Source of the DNA: an uncultured Collinsella sp.
Lineage (GTDB): Bacteria; Actinomycetota; Coriobacteriia; Coriobacteriales; Coriobacteriaceae
Length of the DNA stretch: 64,000 bases
Direction: 5' to 3'
Assembly (NCBI GenBank): GCA_900541725.1
Contig: UQLB01000010.1
Span: 1 to 64,000 of the forward strand
Part shown: one piece after another, positions 25,634 to 35,988 of the stretch
Position numbering within the stretch: position 1 is the first letter of the stretch
Layout of the letters: each line of letters begins with the position of its first letter
Notes under the pieces: generated by a model
What the model was told of the DNA's origin: nothing
What the model saw: the letters and a program-made list of their open reading frames with translations, nothing else
Databases searched by the model: none
Made by a program: the position numbers and the translations under genes

Positions 25634-27195
25634 TTATTTGCCGTCGTCGTCCTGGGCTTCATCGCGCGCGTAGAGCTCCAGCATGCGACGGCGGTATTCG
25701 CGCACGGCGAGCTTGGCGCGCTCCAGGCGGCGGCGCTCACGCGGAGTCAGCTTGGACGGGTCGATCTCGTCGCCATAGGTCTTCTCGGCCAGCAAATGAG
25801 CGGCGTCCACGATACGGGCATCGATGTGCCCGTTTGCCGCCTCGGTCGAGAGGCGGTCGGCAATGGAATCAAGGGTAGGTATGCCGTCGAGCGAACGCCC
25901 ATGGCCATGCGAGGTCAACAACTCGTGCTCACGCGCGAGCAAGCTCGCCAGATCGTGATGGGCGCGCAGAATATCGAGCGCGTCGGATGGATGCTCGGCA
26001 ACCTCCGCCACGGCGGCAACCGGCGCGGCGTCGATCACGCGGTAGAAGAGTTGGGCGAGCAGCGGCATCAAAAACACCGTGATGGCACCGGCGGCAACCA
26101 TGACCGACGCAACATCTTGCGACAGCGCGCCCGCGTTGACGGCAACGCTGTCACGGCAACGATGATCGGAAGCGCCGTGGTGCAGTACAGGGCCACGGTA
26201 ATGCGGCCATACGCCGACACATCGCGCGTCGCAGGACAAATGCCCATAGAGATGAGGATGGGCACGGCGCGAATAATCAGCAACGCCACGATAAAGCCCG
26301 CGAGCAAGCCCGGGCGCGACGCCACGGCCGTCAGGTCGATCTTTGCGCCCGACACGGTGAAGAACACCAGAATCAAAAAGCCGTAGGCCAGGCCGTCGAG
26401 CTTAGTCTCGAGCGTATGGTTGCCCTCGGGGATGATATAGCGCAGGACAAAGCCGGCGGCAAAGGAGCCCAGCACGATGTCGAGATCGAAGATGGCCGAG
26501 AACGCCACGAGCGTGACCAGGATGAGAACCGTCAAGCGCACGAAGGTCTGCGATGTGGTATCGGCGCGCTCCTCGACAAACGCAAAGAAGCGGCTGCCGA
26601 CGCGCTTGGAGCGGCTCGGGACCACGGCCAGCAGCACGCAGACCACCGCAAACAGACCCAAGATCACGAGTGTCTGAATGCCGGTGCGCGCAGAGAGCAG
26701 CACCGACATGGCAAGCACGGGGCCAAGCTCGCCCCAGGTACCGTACGCGAGAATCGAATCGCCCACGCGTGTGCCGGTAAGCGAGCGCTCGCGCATGATG
26801 GGCACGAGCGTGCCGAGCGCCGTCGAGGTAAGCGCGAGCGTCACGGCGATGCCGTCGAAATGGCTGACCGAGAACCACGGCGTAAAGCGCACGGCAAGCC
26901 AGGCGATGCCAAACGTGACGACCCACGTCGCCATGCCATAGCGCCCCTCGACGCCCGTGATGTTCTTGGGGTCGATCTCAAAACCGGCGAGCAGGAACAA
27001 AAAGGCCAAGCCGAGCTCGGACACGAGCGAGACCTCGGCGTCCACATGGATGATGCCGAGCATATGCGGACCCAGCACCGCGCCGAACACGAGCAAAAAG
27101 ACCGTCTCGGGAACGGGCTTTCCGGGAATTGCCGAGGTGATAAAGGGACTCGCAAAGGCCACGAGCGCGATGATGGCGAGAGAAACGAATGCCAT
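25634..27195 (-). pseudogene. cation:proton antiporter (KefB/NhaP-type), single-base frameshift
   Basis: A CPA2-type exchanger of about 520 codons if intact. N-terminal helices and the family blocks LPGKPVPETVFLLVFGAVLGP-like, ELGLAFLFLLAGFEIDP and DIVLGSFAAGFVLRY are in one frame. Near 26147-26151 the frame breaks: the first frame reads LPIIVAVT and then nonsense, while the following frame reads SVAVNAGALSQDVASVMVAAGA, the expected next helix. Total length 1562 is one base short of a multiple of three, which fits a one-base deletion. The intact C-terminal tail is cytoplasmic and charged. A real mutation, phase variation or an assembly error are all possible. The start is at 27195, after AAAGG. 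Confidence 0.78.
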
Positions 27196-27379
27196 GTGAT
27201 GCCTTTCTCTTGTTTGAGCTTCACTGTAGCACCCTCGCCGTCCTCTACGCGCCGCGACCTGTCGTATCATAGTGACGTTTACAAACATGTGGCTCAAGGC
27301 GACCGCGAGGCTTGCCCCGCAAACCGACCGCTGCCGCATACCGTACCGTACGCCCAACCGATCAGGAAGGCAGGAACCA

Positions 27380-30300
27380 ATGGTCTCTCGTATCTACGTG
27401 GAGAAGAAACCCGGGTTCGACGTCGAGGCTCAGCAGCTCAAGGGCGAGCTGACCGAGATCCTCGGCATTCAGGGCATCGAGGCCCTGAGGATCATCAACC
27501 GCTACGACGTCGAGGGCATCGACGAGGAGCTCTTCCGCTCTTGCGTCCCGACCGTCTTTAGCGAGCCCCAGGTCGATGTGACCTATGACGAGCTCCCCGC
27601 AAGCGATGGCGCCGTCTTTGCCGTCGAATTCCTGCCTGGCCAGTTTGACCAGCGCGCCGACTCCGCCAGCGAGTGCGTGCAGCTCATCAGCCAGGGCGAG
27701 CGCCCCGCCGTGCGCTCCGCCAAGGTCTATATGATCTCGGGCGACTTGGACGAGGCCGCCATCGAGGCCATCAAGCACTACGTGGTGAACCCCGTCGAGG
27801 CGCGCATCGCCTCGCTCGACCTGCCCGAGACGCTGTACATGGAGACCCCCGAGCCCCAGCCCGTCGAGGTGCTCGACGGCTTCCGCGAGCTCGATGAGGC
27901 CGGCCTCGCCGCCTTTATTTCCGAGCGCGGTCTTGCCATGGACGAAGCGGACATCGCCTTCTGCCAGCAGTACTTCCGCGACGAGGATCGCGATCCCACC
28001 ATCACCGAGATCCGCGTGATCGACACCTACTGGTCCGATCACTGCCGCCACACCACCTTCGGCACCGTCCTGGACAACGTGACGATCGACGACGCCGTGG
28101 TGCAGCAGGCCTTCGACCGCTACATGGAGATGCGCCACGAGCTCGGTCGCGACGCCAAGCCCGTCTGCCTCATGGACATGGGCACCATCGGCGCCAAGTA
28201 CCTTAAGAAGACCGGCGTCATGACCGATGTCGACGAGTCCGAGGAGATCAACGCCTGCACCGTCAAGGTGAAGGTCGATGTCGACGGCGAGGACCAGGAC
28301 TGGCTGTTCCTGTTTAAGAACGAGACCCACAACCACCCGACCGAGATCGAGCCCTTCGGCGGTGCCGCCACCTGCGTGGGCGGCGCCATCCGCGACCCGC
28401 TCTCGGGCCGCAGCTACGTGTACCAGGCCATGCGTGTCACCGGCGCCGGCGACCCCACCGTCCCGGTTTCCGAGACGCTCGAGGGCAAGCTGCCGCAGCG
28501 CAAGCTCGTAACCACCGCCGCCGCCGGCTACTCCAGCTACGGCAACCAGATCGGCCTTGCCACCGGCCAGGTCAACGAGCTCTATCACCCCGGCTACGTG
28601 GCCAAGCGCATGGAGGTCGGCGCCGTCGTGGGCGCTACCCCGGCAAACCACGTGCGTCGCGAGTGCCCCGCCCCCACCGACAAGATCATCCTGCTGGGCG
28701 GCCGTACCGGCCGTGACGGCATCGGCGGTGCCACCGGCTCCTCCAAGACCCAGAACACCGAGTCCATCGAGACCTCGGGTGCCGAGGTCCAGAAGGGCAA
28801 CGCCCCGGTCGAGCGCAAGCTGCAGCGTCTGTTCCGCCGCGGCGATGCCTGCCGTCTGATCAAGCGCTGCAACGACTTTGGCGCCGGCGGCGTCTCGGTC
28901 GCCGTGGGCGAGCTTGCCGACGGCCTGTATGTCGACCTGGACACCGTGACCAAGAAGTACGACGGCTTGGACGGCACCGAGCTCGCCATCTCCGAGTCCC
29001 AGGAGCGTATGGCCTGCGCCGTCGCCGACGGTGACGTCGAGGAGTTCATGGGCTACGCCGCTGAGGAGAACCTCGAGGCGACCGTTATCGCCGAGGTTAC
29101 CGCCGAGCCGCGCATGCGCATGGCCTGGAACGGTGTCGCCATCGTCGACCTGTCCCGCGAGTTCCTCAACTCCAACGGTGCACCCAAGCACCAGGTCGCC
29201 CATGTGTGCGCCCGCAGCGTATGGCAGCCCAGCTGGGCCGGTACCACGCTTGCCGAGCGCATGACCTCGCTTGTCACCGACCTCAACGTTGCCTCCAACA
29301 AGGGCCTTTCCGAGCGCTTCGACTCCACCATCGGTGCCGCAACCGTGCTCATGCCCTTTGGCGGCAAGACGCAGCTCACCCCGAGCTCGGCCATGGTCGC
29401 CAAGTTCCCCGTGGACGGCGAGACCACCACGGCAAGCGCCATGGCATGGGGCTTCAACCCCTACCTGATGGAAGCCGACCAGTTTGCCGGCGCCTACCTG
29501 TCCGTGGTCGAGTCCATCGCCAAGCTCGTGGCTGCCGGCTTTGAGCACAAGCGCGCCTATCTCTCCTTCCAGGAGTACTTCGAGCGTCTGCGCACCGAGG
29601 CCGAACGCTGGGGCAAGCCCACGGCGGCCGTCCTGGGCGCCCTCATGGCCCAAGTCGACCTTGGTGCCGGCGCCATCGGTGGCAAGGATTCCATGAGCGG
29701 CTCGTTTGAGGACGAAGCCGGCGAGCTCAACGTTCCGCCGACTCTGATCAGCTTCGCTGTGGCCGTGGGCCGCGCGGCGCGCGCCGTCTCCCCTGAGTTC
29801 AAGGGCCTGACGCACCGCGTCGTCCGCATCGCCCCCGCTACCTACGGCGAGGACTACCGACCCGACGCCCAGCAGCTGCTCGCCGCGTTTGACGCCGTCG
29901 AGGCGCTCACTGCTACCGGCGACGCCCTGGCCGTCTCCACGCCCGGCTACGGCTGCGGCGCCGAGAGCCTCTTTAAGATGTGTGTCGGCAACCAGATCGG
30001 TGTCGAGCTTGCCGAGGATGTGGACGTGGAGAGCCTCTTCACCCCGCTCTACGGCAGCTTTATCGTCGAGCTCGCCGAGGACGCCGAGCTACCCGAGGTC
30101 GCCGACGGCGTTGTCGTCGAGCCCCTGGGCACCACCGTCGAGGGCTATGTCATCGACACCGGCTCTGAGGTCATCGAGCTCGCCGAGCTCCAGGAAGCCT
30201 GGGAGAGCGGCATCGAGGGCGTCTTCGCCTACCGCAGCGCCGGCGAGACCCCCGAGGTCGAGACCATCGACTTCCGCGCCAAGGACATCCACGTATACGG

Positions 30301-31126
30301 CGGCGCCAAGATCGCCCGTCCGCGCGTGATCATCCCCGTGTTCCCCGGCAACAACTGCGAGTACGACAGCGCCCGCGCCTTCCGTGCCGCCGGTGCCGAG
30401 GCCGACACCTTCGTGATCAACAACCTCACGCCCGAGGCCATCGCCGAGAGCACCCACGAGCTTGCCCGCCGCATCCGTGCAAGCCAGATCGTCATGATCC
30501 CCGGCGGCTTTTCGGGCGGTGACGAGCCCGACGGCTCCGCCAAGTTCATCACGGCGTTCTTCCGCGCTCCCGAGGTCACCGAGGCAGTCCGCGACCTGCT
30601 CCAGGCCCGCGACGGCCTGATGCTGGGCATCTGCAACGGCTTCCAGGCCCTGGTCAAGCTCGGCCTGGTGCCCTACGGCGACATCGTCGACGCCACGCCC
30701 GATGCGCCCACGCTGACGTTCAACACCATCGGTCGCCATCAGAGCCGCCTGGTGCGCACCCGCATCTCGTCCAACCTGTCCCCGTGGCTGTCGCAGTGCA
30801 GCCTCGACGACCCCTACACCGTCGCCATCAGCCACGGCGAGGGCCGCTTTGTCGCCAATGACGAAGTGCTCGCCCAGCTGATCGCCAACGGCCAGGTCGC
30901 CACGCAGTACGTGGGCGAGGACGGCAAGCCCAGCATGGATCTTTCCGTCAACCCCAACGGCTCCGCACTCGCCATCGAGGGCATCACGAGCCCCGACGGC
31001 CGCGTTCTGGGCAAGATGGGCCATGCCGAGCGTCGCGGCGACAACCTGTACCGCAACGTGCCCGAGCATGTCCCCGGCGACAAGTTCATGCCGATCTTTG
31101 AGAGCGGCGTAGCCTACTTCGCTTAA
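27380..31126 (+). CDS. purL: phosphoribosylformylglycinamidine synthase, single-chain
   Basis: ATP-dependent conversion of FGAR and glutamine to FGAM in purine synthesis. This is the long form (1248 residues) with synthetase and glutaminase domains in one chain, as in many Clostridia and Actinobacteria. The FGAM-synthase N-part is followed by two AIRS-type halves (HNHPTEIEPFGGAATCVGG, GGRTGRDGIGGATGSS, RCNDFGAGGVSV) and a C-terminal class I glutaminase (VIIPVFPGNNCEYD, catalytic Cys in GICNGFQ near 1084, and SHGEGRF). The start at 27380 follows AGGAAGG-type purines. A strong terminator follows. Confidence 0.96.
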   Translation: MVSRIYVEKKPGFDVEAQQLKGELTEILGIQGIEALRIINRYDVEGIDEELFRSCVPTVFSEPQVDVTYDELPASDGAVFAVEFLPGQFDQRADSASECVQLISQGERPAVRSAKVYMISGDLDEAAIEAIKHYVVNPVEARIASLDLPETLYMETPEPQPVEVLDGFRELDEAGLAAFISERGLAMDEADIAFCQQYFRDEDRDPTITEIRVIDTYWSDHCRHTTFGTVLDNVTIDDAVVQQAFDRYMEMRHELGRDAKPVCLMDMGTIGAKYLKKTGVMTDVDESEEINACTVKVKVDVDGEDQDWLFLFKNETHNHPTEIEPFGGAATCVGGAIRDPLSGRSYVYQAMRVTGAGDPTVPVSETLEGKLPQRKLVTTAAAGYSSYGNQIGLATGQVNELYHPGYVAKRMEVGAVVGATPANHVRRECPAPTDKIILLGGRTGRDGIGGATGSSKTQNTESIETSGAEVQKGNAPVERKLQRLFRRGDACRLIKRCNDFGAGGVSVAVGELADGLYVDLDTVTKKYDGLDGTELAISESQERMACAVADGDVEEFMGYAAEENLEATVIAEVTAEPRMRMAWNGVAIVDLSREFLNSNGAPKHQVAHVCARSVWQPSWAGTTLAERMTSLVTDLNVASNKGLSERFDSTIGAATVLMPFGGKTQLTPSSAMVAKFPVDGETTTASAMAWGFNPYLMEADQFAGAYLSVVESIAKLVAAGFEHKRAYLSFQEYFERLRTEAERWGKPTAAVLGALMAQVDLGAGAIGGKDSMSGSFEDEAGELNVPPTLISFAVAVGRAARAVSPEFKGLTHRVVRIAPATYGEDYRPDAQQLLAAFDAVEALTATGDALAVSTPGYGCGAESLFKMCVGNQIGVELAEDVDVESLFTPLYGSFIVELAEDAELPEVADGVVVEPLGTTVEGYVIDTGSEVIELAELQEAWESGIEGVFAYRSAGETPEVETIDFRAKDIHVYGGAKIARPRVIIPVFPGNNCEYDSARAFRAAGAEADTFVINNLTPEAIAESTHELARRIRASQIVMIPGGFSGGDEPDGSAKFITAFFRAPEVTEAVRDLLQARDGLMLGICNGFQALVKLGLVPYGDIVDATPDAPTLTFNTIGRHQSRLVRTRISSNLSPWLSQCSLDDPYTVAISHGEGRFVANDEVLAQLIANGQVATQYVGEDGKPSMDLSVNPNGSALAIEGITSPDGRVLGKMGHAERRGDNLYRNVPEHVPGDKFMPIFESGVAYFA

Positions 31127-31164
31127 ACCTTTCCCATCGGGTACAATCCCTTCGGGTAACAACA

Positions 31165-31201
31165 CCCGCCACCGGCACGCCCGGTGGCGGGTTCTTTTTT
31201 A
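31165..31201 (+). terminator. terminator of purL
   Basis: A perfect 11-bp stem (CCCGCCACCGG with CCGGTGGCGGG), a five-base loop and TTCTTTTTTATTT. Confidence 0.93.
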
Positions 31202-31226
31202 TTTGCGCGTATGGGAGAAGAACATC

Positions 31227-32162
31227 ATGGAAAGCCGCAAGCCGTATCTCGCCACTCTGCCCGGACTCATCCTGGGTTGCCTCGTCTGCTGCGCGCTCTG
31301 GGGGTCGGCTTTCCCCTGCATCAAGATCGGTTACGAGCTGTTTGGTATCCCGGCGCACGATAGCGCCTCGCAGCTACTCTTTGCAGGTTTGCGCTTCACA
31401 CTTGCCGGTATCCTGGTTATCGCCGGTATGAGTGCAGCCCAGCGCCGCCCGCTCGTCCCACAGGCACGCGATATCAAGCCCATCTTTATCTTGTCGCTCT
31501 TCCAGACTATCGGGCAGTACTTCTTTTTCTATCTGGGTCTCTCGCGCGCCAGCGCCATGTCGAGCTCCATCATCGAGGCCAGCGCCAACTTCCTCGCAAT
31601 CCTCTTTGCCGCCCTGGCATTTCACACCGAGAAGCTCAATACGGCCAAGGTGCTTGGCTGTGCGCTGGGCTTTGCCGGCGTCGCGCTCGTCAACCTCTCG
31701 GGCGCAGATGGCACCTTTGGCTTTACGCTCGATGGCGAGGGCTTTATCCTAGCCTCCACTGTCGCGGGTGCTCTTTCGACCTGCCTGATCGGTATCTTCT
31801 CGCGCGAGCACGACGGCGTCTTGCTTGCCGGGTGGCAGTTCTTGGTCGGCGGCCTGATCCTCACCGCCATCGGCTTTTTGATGGGTGACGCGCTCTCCCC
31901 CACAGCGATTGTCCCCGCCATCGCGCTCATCATCTACATGGCGCTTATCTCCGCGGTCGCGTACTCGCTGTGGTCCCGCCTGCTCGCCGTCAACCCCGTC
32001 AGCCGCGTCTCTATCTTTGGATTTATGAACCCCGTCTTTGGTGTGGTGCTGAGCGCGCTGCTGCTCGACGAGGGCGCTGGCACGAGCCTCGTTACCGTCA
32101 TCGTTGCCCTGCTGTTGGTCTGCGGCGGCATCATCATCGTCAACAAACCCAAAAAAGCCTAG
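31227..32162 (+). CDS. EamA/DMT family transporter
   Basis: A 311-residue membrane protein with ten predicted helices in two EamA repeats. The first runs from CCALWGSAFPCIKIGYELFG to the AFHTEKLNTAKVLGCALGFAGVALV stretch. The second runs from GALSTCLIGIF to FGVVLSALLLDEGAG. The drug/metabolite transporter superfamily exports amino acids or other small metabolites, with specificity unknown here. GGAG nine bases upstream supports the ATG at 31227. It shares a bidirectional terminator region with the convergent gene. Confidence 0.85.
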   Translation: MESRKPYLATLPGLILGCLVCCALWGSAFPCIKIGYELFGIPAHDSASQLLFAGLRFTLAGILVIAGMSAAQRRPLVPQARDIKPIFILSLFQTIGQYFFFYLGLSRASAMSSSIIEASANFLAILFAALAFHTEKLNTAKVLGCALGFAGVALVNLSGADGTFGFTLDGEGFILASTVAGALSTCLIGIFSREHDGVLLAGWQFLVGGLILTAIGFLMGDALSPTAIVPAIALIIYMALISAVAYSLWSRLLAVNPVSRVSIFGFMNPVFGVVLSALLLDEGAGTSLVTVIVALLLVCGGIIIVNKPKKA

Positions 32163-32309
32163 CGAGCTCACCTTTTTAGGGAGGGCCTTCAAACACTTTA
32201 GCTTAATGGAGTGCACTGGTTCTCGTTGATTTCGTACCGAGTCGCAGCGGCAGACGCCCGCCTTGCCGCACCGCGCCCGGGCATTATGGCCGGTGGCCCC
32301 CACAAACGC

Positions 32310-32351
32310 AAAAGGGGCGCACGACCATCGCAACGGTCGTGTGCCCCTTTT
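32310..32351. terminator. bidirectional terminator between EamA and GGDEF genes
   Basis: AAAAGGGGCGCACGACC pairs with GGTCGTGTGCCCCTTTT (one G-T pair). A-run and T-run on either side would serve both converging transcripts. Confidence 0.85.
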
Positions 32352-32352
32352 C

Positions 32353-33495
32353 CTAGCGTATCTGAACGCCGGCTTTCTTTTTCTCGGCCTTGACACGGTA
32401 GAGTTCCGTGTCGGCGGCGCGAAGCAGGTTTTGCCAGGTATCAATACCATCGCCGACCCGCGCGCAACCGATGGACATCCGCAATGCATACGGCACCTCG
32501 GCATGCGCGAGCTCGTCGTTGATTGTCGCGCACAGATGCATGATATCCTGTTCCGCCGCTGCCTTTTGGAGCACCACGAACTCATCGCCACCATAACGCG
32601 CGATAAAGCCACCAGACGCCGAGCAGACCTCTTTGAGCGCAGCGGATATTACCTGAAGAGCATGGTCGCCCTCCACATGTCCATAGCGATCGTTAATCTG
32701 CTTAAAGCCGTCAGCGTCCATCATAAGCAGATACACATCTTCGGCCTGATCCACATTTGAAAAGAGCGACAGCATATAGGTCTCAAAACGGTTGCGGTTG
32801 TTGAGTCCAGTCAACGGGTCAGTCGAGATCAGTTGCTCCTGGCAGATGATATAGAGCAGCAACATGCTAATCATTATGCCGACACAAAGGCCAGGCACCG
32901 AGTATACGATCTGAAAGGTACCGCCCACCAGAGCGGGAACCGCAAAAAAGGCGAGGGTGCGATAAATGGCCTTCTTTTGCAGGCTTTCGACTTTTCGAGC
33001 CTGAATAAAGGCATGCAAGGACGTATATATGACGTAGCAGTAGCTAACGATAGGCTGAATCATATAAAGCGCTCCGCGACGATATACGCCCCGCGCATCG
33101 ATATAGAACATAGTGTGCGTCCAGTAGCTGGTAAATGCCAACACGACCACCAATGCGGTTGGCAACGTTAAAAGTACCACCCTATAGGGCGTGGTCAGGA
33201 GCCGCGAGCCCTGCATCGTCTCGGAATAGAAAAACCAAATGAGGCACGCGATGGCGAACAGCGAAAACGAAACCGCGTTGGAAATCCAGTTGGCCGTGAT
33301 GCCTACAGGAGTGCTCACGCCGTCCGAGAGCGTCCAGATCATATCGAAGAAAATGTAGGCAGCAGACGTGTAGCCCAGCATGCTAAACAAAAGCTGCTGG
33401 GTGCTCGAGAACAGGGAGCGACGGCTTCGTACGGCAAGCCCGATAAGAATAATCATGCATAGCAGGAATATCTCGATCTTGAGTGCCTTAACCAC
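32353..33495 (-). CDS. membrane diguanylate cyclase (GGDEF)
   Basis: A protein of about 380 residues. The N-terminal ~210 residues form six or seven hydrophobic helices, a membrane sensor of unknown signal. The C-terminal GGDEF domain begins at STDPLTGLNNRNRFE and keeps the active-site RYGGDEFVVL (about 300) and the DADGFKQINDRYGH metal/substrate stretch, so c-di-GMP synthesis is expected. No RxxD inhibitory site is obvious just upstream of it. The start is uncertain: a GTG at 33495 with AGGG upstream, or a TTG at 33513. It is a single gene. Confidence 0.87.
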   Translation of the reverse strand: MVKALKIEIFLLCMIILIGLAVRSRRSLFSSTQQLLFSMLGYTSAAYIFFDMIWTLSDGVSTPVGITANWISNAVSFSLFAIACLIWFFYSETMQGSRLLTTPYRVVLLTLPTALVVVLAFTSYWTHTMFYIDARGVYRRGALYMIQPIVSYCYVIYTSLHAFIQARKVESLQKKAIYRTLAFFAVPALVGGTFQIVYSVPGLCVGIMISMLLLYIICQEQLISTDPLTGLNNRNRFETYMLSLFSNVDQAEDVYLLMMDADGFKQINDRYGHVEGDHALQVISAALKEVCSASGGFIARYGGDEFVVLQKAAAEQDIMHLCATINDELAHAEVPYALRMSIGCARVGDGIDTWQNLLRAADTELYRVKAEKKKAGVQIR

Positions 33496-33594
33496 TAGAC
33501 GCCATCCCTTCAATATCCAAGTGGTCGGAATCGCCCAATTCGAACCTGGGCAATAAACACCCCTTACTCCGTAGGGGTAAAGGGAATAATAGCA

Positions 33595-33638
33595 GAGCGC
33601 CCGAACGTCACTGCAAGACAGCTCTCGTTCGGGCGCTC
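33595..33638 (-). terminator. terminator after the permease gene
   Basis: A perfect 13-bp stem (GAGCGCCCGAACG with CGTTCGGGCGCTC) and an 18-base loop, 46 bases past the stop of the gene at 33684. The following TGCTATTATT tract is weak. Confidence 0.6.
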
Positions 33639-33683
33639 AAACGGCGCGAGTTGCACGCCGGAATCATTGATGGGTATCGATTG

Positions 33684-34706
33684 CTACTCGCCATCGATGT
33701 CGGTCGCGACAGCCTCTTCGATGGCCTCGACACCGGCAGGCGACAGGTCTTCCTTGCCCTGGCAGAACTTCTTATCGACCCAGCCAGTCAGAATCGGAGC
33801 CATGATCGCCGTGATGATAACGGCGGTGGCGATCTGAGCGTACGCGGTGGGCGCAAGCTCGGCGTAGCGCGGTGCGACCTCGGCGAGGGCAACCGGTGTG
33901 GTCATAGCCGTGCCGGCAATGGTGGAGCAAGCCACAGCGGCCTTGCCATTGCCGCCGCACAGACGCTCGAACGCAAAGGTGATGGGACCGACGACAAACA
34001 GCGTGACAAGGCCCAGCAAGATGCCGGAAATACCGCCGGTGATAAAGCTCGACAGGCTCATGGACGCACCGAGCTGAAATCCGATGACGGCAATCGCGGG
34101 ATTGGCACCGGGAACCAGCAAGTTCTTGATAAACGGGAACAGGTTGCCCAGAACCATGCCAATAACGAGTGGCAAGATGGAGCCGATAATGGTGCCAATG
34201 GGAATGTTGGCGAGGCCGGAAACACCGAGGATGATCATCGTGACGGCGGGGCCAGCCGTAAAGAACAGGATACCGACGGCGCCCTGCTCGGACTCATCGC
34301 CGAACTCGCCCATGATACCCGTATAGAGCGCCATGTTGCAAAACGTGATGCCGCCGATGATAGACACGGAGCTCAGACCCAGGAAGTTGTCGTTAAAGAA
34401 ATATGCTACGCCCAGGCCGAGAGCCGCTGCGACGACCAGCTTGGGGATCAGCACGACGATACCGGTCTTGATGGCACCCGGCGTGGACTTAAAGCTGATG
34501 CCGGCGCCCACAAACAGCAGGATCGCGGCGACGATGGTATTGGAGCCACCGCGGCAGGCAGCCGTAAAGAAGCCGCCGATCTCAAAAACCTGCGGGCAGA
34601 AGGTGTTGAGCAAAAGACCGACGATCATCGGATAGATCATGATGTCGCCCGGGATGCGCGGGACCTTGAATTTCTTTTGCTCGTTGGCGGTCGCTTCCTG
34701 TGCCAT
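33684..34706 (-). CDS. 2-keto-3-deoxygluconate permease-like transporter
   Basis: A 340-residue membrane protein matching the KdgT family. Features are the start KVPRIPGDIMIYPMIVGLLLNTFCPQ, RGGSNTIVAAILLFVGAGISF, and the tail GTAMTTPVALAEVAPRY with the last helix TAVIITAIMAPILTGWVDKKF. In the family it imports 2-keto-3-deoxygluconate with protons from pectin degradation. No pectin or KDG-catabolic gene lies beside it, so substrate is only inferred. The start at 34706 (MAQEATANE) has GGGGG four bases upstream. Confidence 0.82.
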   Translation of the reverse strand: MAQEATANEQKKFKVPRIPGDIMIYPMIVGLLLNTFCPQVFEIGGFFTAACRGGSNTIVAAILLFVGAGISFKSTPGAIKTGIVVLIPKLVVAAALGLGVAYFFNDNFLGLSSVSIIGGITFCNMALYTGIMGEFGDESEQGAVGILFFTAGPAVTMIILGVSGLANIPIGTIIGSILPLVIGMVLGNLFPFIKNLLVPGANPAIAVIGFQLGASMSLSSFITGGISGILLGLVTLFVVGPITFAFERLCGGNGKAAVACSTIAGTAMTTPVALAEVAPRYAELAPTAYAQIATAVIITAIMAPILTGWVDKKFCQGKEDLSPAGVEAIEEAVATDIDGE

Positions 34707-34856
34707 GAAACCCCCATTTCCGCTGACGGGGTACAAAAGCCCACGTCACGCTTTGCTACAGTAAAGTTTGACCATGGTACCAGAAGAAATAGACCAGCTC
34801 GGTGAAAAATTCGACAAGTTGGGATGGAACGAGATTCGGCGCCCGCGACGCCACCC

Positions 34857-35180
34857 CTATATAAGGCTCAAGACGATATAGAGTACGATGCCCGAGACGC
34901 AGCACCACAGCATCGATTTTGTCTTGACCGCCACGACCACGACGCCGGCGGCCGCAATCCAGGGAACCAAGGCAGGCCAGAGCCCCGCGTCGAACGCGCC
35001 GGGACTCACCAAGTCGTTGGCGACCAGCGCGGCAAAGGCAGCGGGCGGGATATAGCCCAGGGCCTCGGTAATGCGGGGCGACAGGGTCCGCCCGCGCAAG
35101 GCGAACGCCGGCGCGATGCGAAAGAACGCGATAGCAGCCCACGACGACAGCCACAGAACCAAGAACTCGTTAACGGGCAT
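34857..35180 (-). CDS. azlD: AzlD family branched-chain amino acid exporter subunit
   Basis: A 107-residue membrane protein with four hydrophobic segments and the AzlD-type RTLSPRITEALGYIPPAAFAALVAND stretch. AzlD pairs with the larger AzlC to export branched-chain amino acids. The start at 35180 (MPVNEFLVLW) has GAGG eight bases upstream, and the gene overlaps azlC by 11 bases, indicating translational coupling. Confidence 0.87.
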   Translation of the reverse strand: MPVNEFLVLWLSSWAAIAFFRIAPAFALRGRTLSPRITEALGYIPPAAFAALVANDLVSPGAFDAGLWPALVPWIAAAGVVVVAVKTKSMLWCCVSGIVLYIVLSLI

Positions 35181-35862
35181 CGCGGGCACCTCTTCCGTCA
35201 AATACAGCATCGCACGCCAGCGCAATGGCAATGCCGACCACGACGCTTGCCGGCACGGCAATATTCACGAGGCCCAAGAACTTGCATACGGCGACGGACA
35301 CCGCGCCCGAAACCGCCGCGACAACGTTGCCGCGCGACAGCCGCTGCGAAAAGAGCAGGCAGATAAAGAGCGAGGTGCAGACAAAGGCTGCAATGGCGGT
35401 GGGAACATCGACAACGGCGCCGACGATGGCGCCCATCGTACACGATACGCCCCATGTTGCGATAAGGATCACATTGAGCACAAAGGACTCGCGCGGGCCC
35501 CAATCCTCCCCTTCAACCAACTTGGCAAGCGAGATGCCATATGCCTCCTCGGTAAGTGTCGCGGCAACAGCCAGCGTCTGACGCTTCGAGGCACCCGTCA
35601 GATGCGGCGCGATCGATGCCGAGTAAAGCGCAAAGCGCGAGGAGATGGCAGCGACGCTCGCGACGATCGATGCTGCAGGCACGCCCGCCAGCCACAGGTT
35701 GCAGATCATAAACTGGCCGCTGCCCGTCACAAACGTGCCGCTCAGAGCAAAGACCATCCAGGGCTCCATTCCCGTCTGCCCCATGATCATTCCGCACGGC
35801 GCGCCTATTGCAACATAGGTAAGCATCACTGGCCAGACGATTTTAAAGATCCTAAGGACCAT
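35170..35862 (-). CDS. azlC: AzlC family branched-chain amino acid exporter subunit
   Basis: A 230-residue membrane protein. The AzlC signatures are MTYVAIGAPCGMIMGQTG-like start, FVTGSGQFMICNLWLAG and SSRFALYSASIAPHL, followed by LTEEAYG. GGGAG four bases before the ATG at 35862 sets the start; the open frame upstream has no support. It is operonic with azlD. Export of leucine/valine or analogues is expected from the family, and it complements the liv importer in this window. Confidence 0.9.
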   Translation of the reverse strand: MVLRIFKIVWPVMLTYVAIGAPCGMIMGQTGMEPWMVFALSGTFVTGSGQFMICNLWLAGVPAASIVASVAAISSRFALYSASIAPHLTGASKRQTLAVAATLTEEAYGISLAKLVEGEDWGPRESFVLNVILIATWGVSCTMGAIVGAVVDVPTAIAAFVCTSLFICLLFSQRLSRGNVVAAVSGAVSVAVCKFLGLVNIAVPASVVVGIAIALACDAVFDGRGARDAR

Positions 35863-35988
35863 GCCACTCCCATTCTGGTAAGTCGTCTGCAGCGCGCCTC
35901 GCAACGCAGCAGAAATATCAACCGGTGGCAATAAAGTTCGCCTACAATTGCCACCGGATCGAAAGACACAACTTTTTAGGAAGTCATT

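Noticed and set aside
26130..26170. Programmed frameshift in the antiporter gene
   Set aside because: No slippery heptamer, strong downstream stem or internal ribosome-binding site was found at the break. A mutation or sequencing error is simpler.
27362..29815. Long open frame opposite purL
   Set aside because: It is the antisense shadow of a GC-rich gene; its protein is Gly/Val/Ala-rich with no domain. The same applies to the long frames opposite the liv genes, recJ and the Ski2-like helicase.
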